From Prosthecodimorpha hirschii (GTDB lineage: Bacteria; Pseudomonadota; Alphaproteobacteria; Rhizobiales; Ancalomicrobiaceae), in contig NZ_LJYW01000001.1 of the NCBI RefSeq assembly GCF_001305515.1, positions 3,228,734-3,292,733 of the forward strand: a DNA stretch of 64,000 bases, read 5' to 3'. A program made the position numbers and the translations under genes. The notes below the pieces were generated by a model. The model saw nothing but the letters and a program-made list of their open reading frames with translations, ran no database searches and had not been told where the DNA came from. How positions within the stretch are numbered: the stretch's first letter is position 1; each line of letters opens with the position of its first letter. Positions 29,361 through 38,900 of this stretch are shown one piece after another.

Positions 29361-32300
29361 CCGCGCTTCTCCGTCGCGAGGGAGTTCGGAACCAGCAGCA
29401 CCACGGCCACGGGGAAGGTATGCTCGACGGCATTGGAGTGCCGCTCCTCGATCGCGCGTAGCTCTTGCTCGCACTCCTTCGGGATCCGGGCGAGGCGTGC
29501 TTCGAGGGCCGCTCGGTCACGCTTGAGCTGAGTGCGTTCATCCTCGGAGAAAAGAGAGAGCTGCACGGGGTGCTGTTCCGCCGCGATCTCGGTCTTCAGC
29601 GCTCGTTCGAGATCGTCCAGGACTTGGCGGATGTCCTCGGCCTCCTTGCGTTTCCGGGTCTCGATCGTGTTAGCGAGGAATCGTAGCCGGTCTTTCGAGC
29701 GTGCCTCGACGGCTGCCAGAACGGAATCACGCTGTTTGTCGAAGCGCGTCCTCAATGCGTCGAACGTCGCATCCGACAGGGCCGCGGGGTGCGACTCCTC
29801 CAGCCATCGTCGGACCTCCGTGACCCGTTCCTCTCGCCGGAAACCGGCATCGCGAAGATAGCCGCCAGCCTCCGTGAGCTCCTCGTGCAGACGGTGATGG
29901 TTCCCGCCGGTCACGACGAGCCGCGACATCACCACCACGGCCGGACCCTCGATCCGCCCATCCGGCAGCGAGCGTACGGTCACGCGGTGAAGCTTCTTCA
30001 CGTCGTCACGGGCCCAGATCTCCGCGCGCAGGAGCCGCAGACTCATTTGGACAAGCCGGTGGTTCAGGTGAACGAGGACGACGTCGTCACGGCCCTTGGC
30101 GACCTCGTGGTCGAAGGTGATCGGTCGAACCTTCTGCGTGTAGGGGTGTTCTAGACCCTCGAGGCATCGGGACCAGGAACCCGAGAGCGGCGGCATTCGG
30201 AAAACCGTGCCATCTGGTGCACCGGCCAGAGAAACGGGCTCCAAGTCGGGTTTGTCCGCAAGACGCAACGCCGTGCGTACCGCCCGCTCGATGTGGTCGG
30301 GCACGAGGCTCTGTTCGTGCCGGGTCTCGTTCAGCCGCTCATGGAGTTTGGCCACACGTTCGCGAAGGTCGCGCTCCGCCTTCACGAAGCGGCGGGATTT
30401 CTCCATCCGGGCTTCGGCTTGTCTCGTGTCGAGATCGCGGCGGCGCCCCTCAAGGAGGTCTGGCAGTTGAGGCGCGATGACCGGGTTCACGCTCCCCATG
30501 TCGGCGCGCATCGCATCCAGTTTGCGAAGCGCACGGAGGATATCGTCACCGTGGCCTCCTTCAGGATCTACCGGATGCCAAATGACGACCTCGCTCGCGC
30601 GTTGACCATGACGGTCGATGCGCCCGTTCCGCTGTTCCATTACGTTCGGGTTGTACGGAATTTCGAGGTGGATCATCAGATGGCAGTGGTTCTGGAGATC
30701 GATACCTTCCGAAGCAGCGTCGGTCGCCAGCAGTATCCTCACCGGGGACTCCGCTGGGTTGGCCTGGAATGCGGCTTTCACGCCCTCGCGTTCTTTAGGG
30801 TCCATACCGCCATAGATGCGAGCCAATCGCTCGCCCCCGAAACCGTGGGATGCGAGGATCTCCTGCATCCATTGCTGAGTGGCGCGATACTCCGTGAACA
30901 GGATCACCCGCTCATTCGTCCACCTGTCGCCGTCCTTCAGGTGACTGGCCAGCCAATCCAGCACGGCGGTGGCCTTGGCGTCGGTTCGACGAGCTGCCTG
31001 CTGAGCCCAGGACCGCAACCGGTCGAGCATCCGGCGTTCTTCGTCGGTCGGTGGCCGGACGTGCTTGCCCGCTTCCTCAATCGCTTCAGCCTCGGCGGCG
31101 TCCCGCTGGGCATCGTCTGCGTAGTCTTCTTCGGTCTTCGCTATCGCCCGCCGAAGGATGCGGTCATCGAATTTCTTCTGGCTGCGATCGGTAGCCGCCC
31201 GACCTTCGATCGTCGCGATATGCCGCTCCAGTGTAGCTGCGAAGGCTGCAGGTGACGATGACAGGCGCTTGCGTAGCAACTGGTGCACGAAGTGATCGAC
31301 GGCTCGCCCTCCATCAGCACCGCCTTCGCGGCTCTTGATGTATGCCTCCAGCTGCCGCTTGGCGTCCCTCTCGTCCTCGCCATACTCCACTGGCAGCGCC
31401 TCGAGCCGCCGTTCGGGGTAGATGCGCTTGCCGTTGGCATCGACCAGATCGCTCTTCAGCCGACGCACCATCACTCGGGCTAGCTGAGGGTCGCTGGGGA
31501 GGACGTTTCTCGCAAACCGCTGATCATCGAGAAGTTCGAGGAGCGCGGTGAAGGATTCGGTGTAGCCATCGTGCGGCGTGGCAGTGAGAAACAGCTTGTG
31601 CTGGAAGTGTTGTGCGGCCAGACGAACCAGTCGTGTCCTGAGGCTTTCGACAGCATAGCGGCCGACAGTCGGCGCGACGTTGTGTGCCTCGTCGATGATC
31701 AACAGGTCGAACTTCCTGGGATGGCTGACGTGCGGGGGCAATGCGTCCCGCAGAAGACGCAAGCCTTCACCCTGCTTGGCCCAGTCCATCGACGTGATGA
31801 GACGGGGAAAAGACGTCCACGGATTGGCGTGGAGACCTCGCTCACGGCGCAGACGCTTGACGTAGTCCGTGTCGACGATCCGGAACTCGAGTCCGAACTT
31901 CTCCTGCATCTCGACGCGCCACTTTTCCTGCAACGAGGCAGGGCAGAGCACGAGGACAGTGCGGGCGCGGTGACGCAGGAGCAGCTCTTGAACGACAAGC
32001 CCTGCCTCAATGGTTTTTCCGAGGCCGACGTCGTCGGCAATCAGAAGATTTGTGCGCGCCATGTCGATCGCGCGCACGAGCGGATCCAGTTGATAGTCCT
32101 CGATGCTGACGCCGCTGCGGAATGGCGCCTGCAGATAGCCGCGATCCGCGTTCGTCGCAGCCCCCCAAACCACCGCATCCAAGAAGGCTTGAAGCGTAGA
32201 GGGGTCATCCAGCCCGGTGATGCGCGGCAGTCCGGCCCGCTCGATCACGTGCGCTCCGGGCTCTAGCTCCCAGAGTACTTCGATCTCTTCGCCCAGCGCA

Positions 32301-32476
32301 TCCTCATCGATTGAAGCCAGCCGAACGAGATGCCGTTTAGGAAGTCCGGGGGCAACCGAACCGCCTTCGACCTCGGAGACGATCCATTGGCGGCGGCGAG
32401 CCTCGACCAGCTGGCCCGGCTCAGGGGCGGTGGCGTGCGCGACATTGGCCACCATTTCATCCGCAGTCATCGACAT
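29357..32476 (-). CDS. drmD: DISARM class 1 SNF2-like helicase DrmD
   Basis: About 1039 residues from ATG 32476 (ATG 32470 is an alternative); the longer frame from 32575 runs into vsr. Walker A is ADDVGLGKTIEAGLV, Walker B is IIDEAH, motif III is FLTATPHDGY, and motif V-VI is ATDAASEGIDLQNHCHLM with MEQRNGRIDRHGQ, a SNF2/RapA-type ATPase. The C-terminal part has long Glu/Arg-rich helices (about residues 880-1000). The presence of DrmD with DrmMI defines class 1 DISARM. The start overlaps the vsr stop, placing vsr and DISARM in one transcript. Confidence 0.92.
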   Translation of the reverse strand: MSMTADEMVANVAHATAPEPGQLVEARRRQWIVSEVEGGSVAPGLPKRHLVRLASIDEDALGEEIEVLWELEPGAHVIERAGLPRITGLDDPSTLQAFLDAVVWGAATNADRGYLQAPFRSGVSIEDYQLDPLVRAIDMARTNLLIADDVGLGKTIEAGLVVQELLLRHRARTVLVLCPASLQEKWRVEMQEKFGLEFRIVDTDYVKRLRRERGLHANPWTSFPRLITSMDWAKQGEGLRLLRDALPPHVSHPRKFDLLIIDEAHNVAPTVGRYAVESLRTRLVRLAAQHFQHKLFLTATPHDGYTESFTALLELLDDQRFARNVLPSDPQLARVMVRRLKSDLVDANGKRIYPERRLEALPVEYGEDERDAKRQLEAYIKSREGGADGGRAVDHFVHQLLRKRLSSSPAAFAATLERHIATIEGRAATDRSQKKFDDRILRRAIAKTEEDYADDAQRDAAEAEAIEEAGKHVRPPTDEERRMLDRLRSWAQQAARRTDAKATAVLDWLASHLKDGDRWTNERVILFTEYRATQQWMQEILASHGFGGERLARIYGGMDPKEREGVKAAFQANPAESPVRILLATDAASEGIDLQNHCHLMIHLEIPYNPNVMEQRNGRIDRHGQRASEVVIWHPVDPEGGHGDDILRALRKLDAMRADMGSVNPVIAPQLPDLLEGRRRDLDTRQAEARMEKSRRFVKAERDLRERVAKLHERLNETRHEQSLVPDHIERAVRTALRLADKPDLEPVSLAGAPDGTVFRMPPLSGSWSRCLEGLEHPYTQKVRPITFDHEVAKGRDDVVLVHLNHRLVQMSLRLLRAEIWARDDVKKLHRVTVRSLPDGRIEGPAVVVMSRLVVTGGNHHRLHEELTEAGGYLRDAGFRREERVTEVRRWLEESHPAALSDATFDALRTRFDKQRDSVLAAVEARSKDRLRFLANTIETRKRKEAEDIRQVLDDLERALKTEIAAEQHPVQLSLFSEDERTQLKRDRAALEARLARIPKECEQELRAIEERHSNAVEHTFPVAVVLLVPNSLATEKRG

Positions 32477-32907
32477 AGGTGAGCCCCATTCTTCTTGCGC
32501 GCGTCGACGAGTTCGGCGATGCGGATCGCGGCTTCGATGGCGTCTTCGTGTTCCCAGATCCGGACCGTCTTCCAACCAAGGGCGTTCAGCCGCTGATCGG
32601 TATCAGCATCCCTGGATCGATTGGTTTCGATCTTTTCCCGCCAGAAATCGGCATTGCTCTTCGGCCAGGAAGCGTGCTGGGGACAGCCGTGCCAGAAACA
32701 ACCGTCGACGAAGACGGCTATCCTTGCCCTAGGGAAGACAATATCGGCGATGCGTCTGGGCTTCGTCAGGAGCGGAACGTGAAGGCGGTAGCGCAGGCCC
32801 TTGGCATGCAGAAGCTTGCGGAGATCGATTTCCGCTTGCGTGCCCTTCTGTCGTACGCGGGCCATACGACGGCTGGCGTCATGCGACGAGGGACTTACGC
32901 GCGTCAT
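32467..32907 (-). CDS. vsr: Very-short-patch mismatch endonuclease Vsr
   Basis: 146 residues (ATG 32865, starting MARVRQKGT, is an alternative start). The core FVDGCFWHGCPQHASWPKSN followed by FWREKIETNRSRD and LGWKTVRIWEHE is the Vsr signature; the Asp of FVDG and the His/Cys pairs are the catalytic and zinc positions known in E. coli Vsr. Vsr nicks T:G mismatches created when 5-methylcytosine deaminates. It directly follows and overlaps a C5-cytosine methyltransferase, as vsr follows dcm in E. coli, and overlaps drmD downstream. Confidence 0.93.
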   Translation of the reverse strand: MTRVSPSSHDASRRMARVRQKGTQAEIDLRKLLHAKGLRYRLHVPLLTKPRRIADIVFPRARIAVFVDGCFWHGCPQHASWPKSNADFWREKIETNRSRDADTDQRLNALGWKTVRIWEHEDAIEAAIRIAELVDARKKNGAHLCR

Positions 32908-33976
32908 CCGCCACGGCTCCCTTCTTCTTTCTCTTCGCCTTCTCGGCGTTGATCCCTAGATGGGCAGCGATGCTCCGGCCGATCACCTCGCCCAGAGTGA
33001 CCGGAACTGCGTTTCCAATCATCCGACCCAAGGCCTTGAAATGAACGGGAGCGCCGTTGGGGATGAAGGAATAGGTCTTGGGGAAGCCTTGAAGAATTGC
33101 GCCCTCTCGCAGAGAGATGGCGCGGTCCTGTTCGGGATGTCCGAACCGACCGTTCCCGAAGCCGTAGAACTGGGTCGTCAAGGTCGGAGCAGGCTCATCC
33201 CATACCATCCGGCCATAGACGCCCGGATACGTATGGCCCGTCTCACGCAGATGGCAGTCGGCAACGAGATGCTTTGGCCAGTCCCGCCATGTACCGCCCG
33301 GTCGGGAGGCACGAATTCTTTCGAGGTTCAGGTCGGAGAGCTTGGATGCAGCATGCAGCACATCCTTCGGATGTGCACCGCCCTGAGTGATCGGGGCGAG
33401 TCTGCCGATCACCGCGCGAACGGTCGTCGGACGACCATGTGTCGGGGCGACCAGATCGATGGGGCCGAGGCGGGACGCCAGTAGCACCATGCGCCGTCGG
33501 TTCTGCGGCAGTCCGTAGAGGGAGCAATCAACCACCCCCTGGTGGACGTGGTATCCTATTTTCTGAAGGGTCTCGACGAAGTCATCGAACACGGCGTGCT
33601 TGGCAACCGAAGGCACATTCTCCATCGTGACCAAGTCGGGACGGGTGGCTTTGATCAGTCGTCCGAATTGATAGAGCAGCCCCCAACGAGGACTCCCAAC
33701 GACATCGTAGCGTTGGGCATAGGTCGAGAAGGGCTGGCAGGGGGCGCAACCTGCGAGCACCCGGATTTCTGCATCACCGAACAACTCGTTGAGGCGCTTG
33801 GGAGCCAGGCGTCCAACGTCTTCGTTGATGAAGTGAGCTGCGTTGTTGGCTTCGAAGGGGTGGCGGCAGGCTTCATCGACGTCAACGCCAGCGACGACCC
33901 TGACGCCCTCCGAGATCAGGCCATGCGTGAGGCCTCCGGCCCCGCAAAATAGGTCGACGCACGCGACATCAGCCAT
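32879..33976 (-). CDS. DNA C5-cytosine methyltransferase
   Basis: 365 residues from ATG 33976, which lies inside the end of the upstream HTH gene; the 494-residue frame from 34363 only adds out-of-frame HTH sequence. Motif I is DLFCGAGGLTHGL, motif IV GCAPCQPFS with the catalytic Cys, motif VI MENVP, motif VIII QNRRRM, motif X GRMIGNAVPVTLG. The spacer between VIII and IX is the target-recognition region, about 110 residues. It ends in a basic tail (KAKRKKKG). It could be a Dcm-like self-marking enzyme for the downstream DISARM genes (class 2 systems use a 5mC enzyme) or a separate restriction partner; no nuclease other than Vsr adjoins it. Confidence 0.93.
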   Translation of the reverse strand: MADVACVDLFCGAGGLTHGLISEGVRVVAGVDVDEACRHPFEANNAAHFINEDVGRLAPKRLNELFGDAEIRVLAGCAPCQPFSTYAQRYDVVGSPRWGLLYQFGRLIKATRPDLVTMENVPSVAKHAVFDDFVETLQKIGYHVHQGVVDCSLYGLPQNRRRMVLLASRLGPIDLVAPTHGRPTTVRAVIGRLAPITQGGAHPKDVLHAASKLSDLNLERIRASRPGGTWRDWPKHLVADCHLRETGHTYPGVYGRMVWDEPAPTLTTQFYGFGNGRFGHPEQDRAISLREGAILQGFPKTYSFIPNGAPVHFKALGRMIGNAVPVTLGEVIGRSIAAHLGINAEKAKRKKKGAVADDARKSLVA

Positions 33977-34220
33977 CAGTTTTCTCTCCCCCCGCGTTCT
34001 TCCCTTTTTGTGAATCGACCTTGATCGCTTCGCCTTCTTTTTGATCGTCCGACGCTTTTCCGCACCGAACCCAGTCATCAACTTCGTCGGTCTTGAACTT
34101 CCAAAGCCTCCCGACCTTGTGGGCCGGCATGTCTTTCTTCGCGATCCAACCATAGACGGTGTCTTTGCTGACACCGAGATACTCAGCGATCTCTTCAACG
34201 GAGACCCAACGGTCGGACAT
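33969..34220 (-). CDS. Small excisionase-type HTH (MerR-like) DNA-binding protein
   Basis: 83 residues from ATG 34220. WVSVEEIAEYLGVSKDTVYG then WIAKKDMPAHKVGRLWKF is the winged-HTH of the excisionase/helix_turn_helix_17 group. The C-terminus is charged and low-complexity. It is coupled to the methyltransferase (stop and start overlap) and preceded by a perfect inverted repeat, so it is probably the control protein of the operon, autoregulating as controller proteins of restriction-modification loci do. The role is inference. Confidence 0.8.
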   Translation of the reverse strand: MSDRWVSVEEIAEYLGVSKDTVYGWIAKKDMPAHKVGRLWKFKTDEVDDWVRCGKASDDQKEGEAIKVDSQKGKNAGGEKTDG

Positions 34221-34282
34221 GGTTCGGCCCCTCGATGGACAGCCTTCGTCAATTTCAAGTATGTCACGCGATCGGCGCGGCG

Positions 34283-34305
34283 TAAACCGGAAACAGGCCG
34301 GTTTA
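34283..34305. promoter_or_regulatory. Perfect inverted repeat upstream of the HTH-methyltransferase-vsr-DISARM operon
   Basis: TAAACCGG and CCGGTTTA are separated by AAACAGG, an 8-bp perfect palindrome 63 bp upstream of the HTH start. AT-rich promoter-like sequence (TAATCTGATTAGATGGCAAT on plus) adjoins it. It fits an operator for the HTH protein. Confidence 0.6.
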
Positions 34306-34458
34306 ATCTGATTAGATGGCAATTAGTCTGGTTATGATAGGGTCTATTTGGAAAAGCCATCAATGGCAGACGTGGAGCGATGACCTGCGGATGAGATGCG
34401 CCATCACAACAGGGGTACGGCAGGTCATTGGCAAGAATGCGCAGCAGCCGTCGAATAC

Positions 34459-35274
34459 CTAAGACGACTCGATGTCGTTGATGCGCTTCAGGATGGCGCC
34501 CAGGAAGGCGTCGCGTGGTTGTCCACCTGTGGCGCAGCCCGGCATCATCATCGCAGCGATATCGTCGACCAGATCGGAGCCGCTCGTGTCCGGGAACTGA
34601 AGCCTCACGCCATCAGCCCGGAGGTCGCCTTGGGCAATGCGCTCAATGGACTCCCGGTCCAGCGGTTCTACCTCGCGGCAGAGAATGCGCAGCTTTTCGG
34701 CGGCCGAAATGTCACCCACCTCCGTGTATCCCGGCGGGAGTCCGAGCGCCGCCTCGACGTCCCGCCATCCGTACCCCAGCGCCACCATGCCTTCCTCAGT
34801 GAACGCTCGCCCGGGACAAGAATGAAAAGGGAAAGTGCGAGAGCATTCAGCAAGCAGGGTCGCCAGCTTCATCAGATGTGCGGCGCAACAAGCTCCAACG
34901 TCGCGGCCCAATAGAGCCTCAGGCACTGAATGTGGTCTACCGATGAAGCGGTACGTCCAGCCGCCGCTAGGCAGTGAACCACCCACAAAAGCAACCGGGC
35001 CTTGCTTTTGGGAAACGTTCCGAAGCTCAAGGAAAAAGCGCATTGCGGCATCAGCCTTCATCCGTGCCTGCTGTTGTTCGTACCAAACGGCGAAGCCCGG
35101 AACATCCGCGAAAGCCTTCTGAAGCACAAACGTCACGCTGCGGCTGGCGGATAGGAAGGCGTTTAACTCGAACTGAAACTTGAGCCCATCCGACTCGACC
35201 ATGCGCGCGATAAAATGTTCGGCCTCAAGCAGTTTCTCCACAGGATGACGAAGCGTGGTGAAAGTACGGGGCAT
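34459..35274 (-). CDS. Conserved-looking protein of unknown function next to DISARM
   Basis: 271 residues, no signal peptide or membrane segment. The N-terminal part (HPVEKLLEAEHFIARM, FLSASRSVTFVLQKAF) looks helical. A central SGGWTYRFIGRPHSVPEALL and a Cys pair (GACCAAHL) are the most distinctive parts. I do not recognise a family. It is transcribed in the same direction as the methyltransferase-DISARM operon but downstream of the 1763-residue gene and separated from both by intergenic DNA. Unbroken codon use over its length supports a real gene. Confidence 0.6.
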   Translation of the reverse strand: MPRTFTTLRHPVEKLLEAEHFIARMVESDGLKFQFELNAFLSASRSVTFVLQKAFADVPGFAVWYEQQQARMKADAAMRFFLELRNVSQKQGPVAFVGGSLPSGGWTYRFIGRPHSVPEALLGRDVGACCAAHLMKLATLLAECSRTFPFHSCPGRAFTEEGMVALGYGWRDVEAALGLPPGYTEVGDISAAEKLRILCREVEPLDRESIERIAQGDLRADGVRLQFPDTSGSDLVDDIAAMMMPGCATGGQPRDAFLGAILKRINDIESS

Positions 35275-35928
35275 TTGTTTCTCAAATCGAAAATGGCGTC
35301 AAAACCAGCTTACCCTATTTTGTTCGGCCGCTCACCCGCTGATGCTTGACAAGTCCGCACAACCGGGTCAGCGAAACCCCACGAAATCGGTGCATTCGTT
35401 CCGTTTCGCAGGCTTGTCATCATACTGCGAAGGCTTCCGCCGAGAGGGTTGGTTGCCAGGTTGGCTCCCTCCGCCAGTCGACTCAAGGACAAATGCTCTG
35501 CCCAATAAGACGGGCAAAAAACTTCGTTAACTCCGAAGTATATGACCCAAGGCTGTGTACCGGTGATCTGTCTGGTCGAGGCTCGTTTCTCCGTGCAAGG
35601 ACTCAGTTCTCCGAGCCTGTGAACCTCTGATCCTTAGTACACAGCTCGGAAATTGGCGGAAACCAACCAATTCCGAGAATGGTGAGCTTTGTCTCGATAC
35701 GATTAGTTTTCGGTCGAGCGAACGAGCTTCCGAGCCAAACTCGCGCTTGATGAGGCTCGGGAAATGCCAACCGCGGGTTCTGATCGAAAGCGGAGCCTGC
35801 GATCGTGTTGTTGCAACCCTCCGCCGTGGCCCGTGGCAGCTTTGCTCCGCCGCCACGGCCTTCTTTGGTGTCCCGGTGAAGCCTGTGGAGAAGGGATCCG
35901 TGTTCCGTCGACGGAAAAAATCCGACGA
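35275..35928. other. About 650 bp without a supported gene
   Basis: Short open frames on both strands have no recognisable products. The segment separates the DISARM-side genes from the phosphorylase-NTPase gene and may be an old junction. Nothing else was seen. Confidence 0.45.
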
Positions 35929-38900
35929 TCAATCGTCAGCTGACCCGCGCCGCCGGGCACTACGGCGCGGTGCTCGCCCGGACCGTCGCAATAGCCTTGG
36001 ACGCGTCGCTGACTGAGCGGAATTGCGGAAACGATTATCGATCTCTTCAAGCAGTTGTCGCGCTTCTAAAGCATTAGTGGCTATCAACTGTTCTAGAAGG
36101 GAAGTTCCGATCTCGCGCGTCTCCGGTCCCAACCGATGGAGCGTGATGGCTAGGTCGAGGAGCTGCGACGTCGCGATCGCGGTCGCGCTCTGAACGTTGC
36201 CGAGCTCCGTTTGCCACATTTTAACGAGACGCTGCGCAATCGTGCCCACCAGCACGGCATGATGCGGTAAAAGGCTCGCAAGCCGTTCGACGACGAAGGT
36301 GGGATCGACCTGCGGAGCTTGATGGAGGCAGTCGGCGATCGCTTGAAGCAGCCCGATGGTGCCCTCGTCGGGGGTCAGCTCGTCAACAATCCGGAATATG
36401 TCGAAGACCGATCGCCAGACCCCGGGCTCGCCGGACTTCAGCAGGCGTGTAAGCAAGGCGGAGGCCTCGGCTCGCCGGCCGCGGTCGGCGAACACATGCG
36501 CCGTCGACAAAGCCGCGCCAGTTCGTGCATCGGCTGCATCTTCATCAGCGAGGATTGCGTCAAGCCGAAGCGTGCCCCAGGCAATCTCCGGATTCAGGAG
36601 CGCAGCCAAAGCGACGATCTCGCCATAGGCTTGCCGTGCAAGGCGCGACGGCGCGTCGCGCCAGTCGGCGAGATGCCGCTCTACGAGGGCGGGATGCTGC
36701 ACACGGCTTTGCGCGAGAAACCGCGCCGCGAGCCGGGTTCCGATGAGGCCGGGCACCTTCTCGAACAAGGCTTCCAGGAACGCATCAATGCGGGTGGCGT
36801 CGGCGCGGTGCAAATAGGGTAGGAGGTGTGCGAGTGAACGCCATTCCTCAAGGCTTTGGTTGCGGTCGAGATAGGCGCTGAGTGCCGCGAGCGCCGCATC
36901 GGGCTCGTTCCGTCGGAGCCGAAGCTGAACCAGCGCCTCTACGACGGGATAGGCGCCGCCCGGGACGAAGCCGAACCCACCGTAGCCCCAGAGTAGGCTT
37001 TCGCCGTCGTCGGCTTCGGCCTTGTCACCGGCGGCAGCATGGGATCGGGTTTCGTCCACATTTCCAAGTATGCCAGTGCCGTGGGCCGTCTCCTCCTCGC
37101 CCTTGTCGGTTTCGGGCGGGCTCGAGTCGAGCCAAGTTTCCAGCAAGTCGAGCAGCTTATCGTCGATCGATGCGCCGCGCTGCGCAAGGCGGTCCAGCGC
37201 CCGCGCGGCGGAATGGCGGAATTCGGTCCCATCGAATCCGCGCTCGACGACATCGCGGAGCAGGTCCATGACCAACGCGGGCTCAGCGCCTTCGGAGAGC
37301 GTGTCCAGCGTGTAGGCCGCCGCACGCGTGCCATTGTCCTTGTTCAGCGCGGCAAGGATGCTGATGGCCCGCTCAGGATGGCTCTTCGCAAAGGTCGAGA
37401 AGGCGCGTGCGAGCTGTATGTTGCCGCCCGCCATCCATCTGCGCGGATGATTCCATCCGGTTTCGTCAGGTAGTTCGTCGAATGCGTGTACAATGTCGAC
37501 ATCGTTTGCCTTTGCCATCGCGTCGGCTTCCATTACAGAACCGATGTATTGTGCGCCGGTGAAGGCTGGGCCAGAACTTCCGCTGCCGTAGCGCCGCGCT
37601 TCCTCGGCGACCTGGCGCCGCGCTGCTGCCGACAGGCGGTGTATCGGCAGCGAGCGAAGCAACTCTAGCTGAGTACGACGGTTAAAATGGCGCCAGTTCA
37701 TGCGGCTCTTGGGATCGGCTATCTCGGGAGGTGCTGGCGGGGCGTAGCTCCGCACGGCCGATTCGAAGCGCGCGGTCTCAGTCTCGCTCCAATGCGGAGC
37801 GGCTGCGGCGATCAGTGCCTTGGCGGTCCCGTGGAGATCGTGGATCGAGCCGAGATGGTAGCGCCGCTCGTCGCCGAGGATGAAGTCCAGCCCTAGCGTC
37901 GCGAGCTGTTTGGGCTGATGCGCGATCCCATGCGCGACAAGGCGCTGAACGGGCGCGAGCGGAACATCGTAGTTGGCCGCCGCCCACCGCGCGAAGGCGT
38001 CCGGGTCGGTTTCGGCAAGCTGCTCGACTGCGATCCTGAGCGCGCCCAGCAGGGCGTGCTCGGGAAGATCGATGTGCGCCTCGTCCTCGAAGCGGAAATC
38101 GGCTTCGTAGGTAAGCGCATAGACTAAGGGCATCTCGTGCGGCTCGGCGAAGCGGGCGAGTGCGTCAAACACGTCGCGGTACCAGGGCCAAAGGATGTTG
38201 AGGAAAGCCTGGGGAGCCTGCTCGGCGAGCGCCGGCAGGCTGTCCCATTCGTCGCCGCGTTCGATCAGCTGCTTGACCGGCTCGCGCGGATCTTGGCGCA
38301 TTCGCCACGCCATCTCCTCATTGGGCGCTGCGAAGGCCGGACGCGGCTTTGTGGCGCGGGCGTGGGCGGCTCCTACAGCGTCGGCGAGATCGCGGCGCAG
38401 CCGCGCGAGCACGATCTTGAGCGCGATGGCAGGTTGCTCAATGCCGATCGTGCCGGCGAGATGGTCGATCATCCTCGGCGCGAGGTTGGCGCGCCCAATG
38501 ACCTTGGCGGCGATTTCGAGCGTTTCGTCGGTCCAGTTGATGACCGCCTGGAACAACCACCAGAGGCGGCTGTCATGGGCGGGATCGGGCAGCCAGCATT
38601 CCTTGGCGAGCGCGAGCACGCCCTCGGGATCGAACGTTATCGCGTGCGACAGGATGTTGATCTGATGGTTGGCGGTCTCCGACTGGATCATCGCATCGAG
38701 GATGAAGCTACGCTTGAACCGCGCGAACCAGCCTGGGCTTCCACTCAGCGCACTGTAACCGCGCAGACGCAGCGCGTCGTTGCCGAGGATCTCGGCCATT
38801 AGCACGGCTTCGCGATCGGTAGGCTTTGGCTGCGCGCCGAGGAAGTCGATCAGCAGGACTCGAAGATGGAGCCGGAGGTCGACCGTGCGCCAGATCGTTT

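Noticed and set aside
30293-31255. 320-residue plus-strand frame opposite drmD
   Set aside because: Antisense shadow; drmD SNF2 motifs are on the minus strand.
32879-34363. 494-residue methyltransferase with a long basic N-terminus
   Set aside because: The extra 129 residues are the HTH gene read out of frame; ATG 33976 gives a normal-length enzyme.
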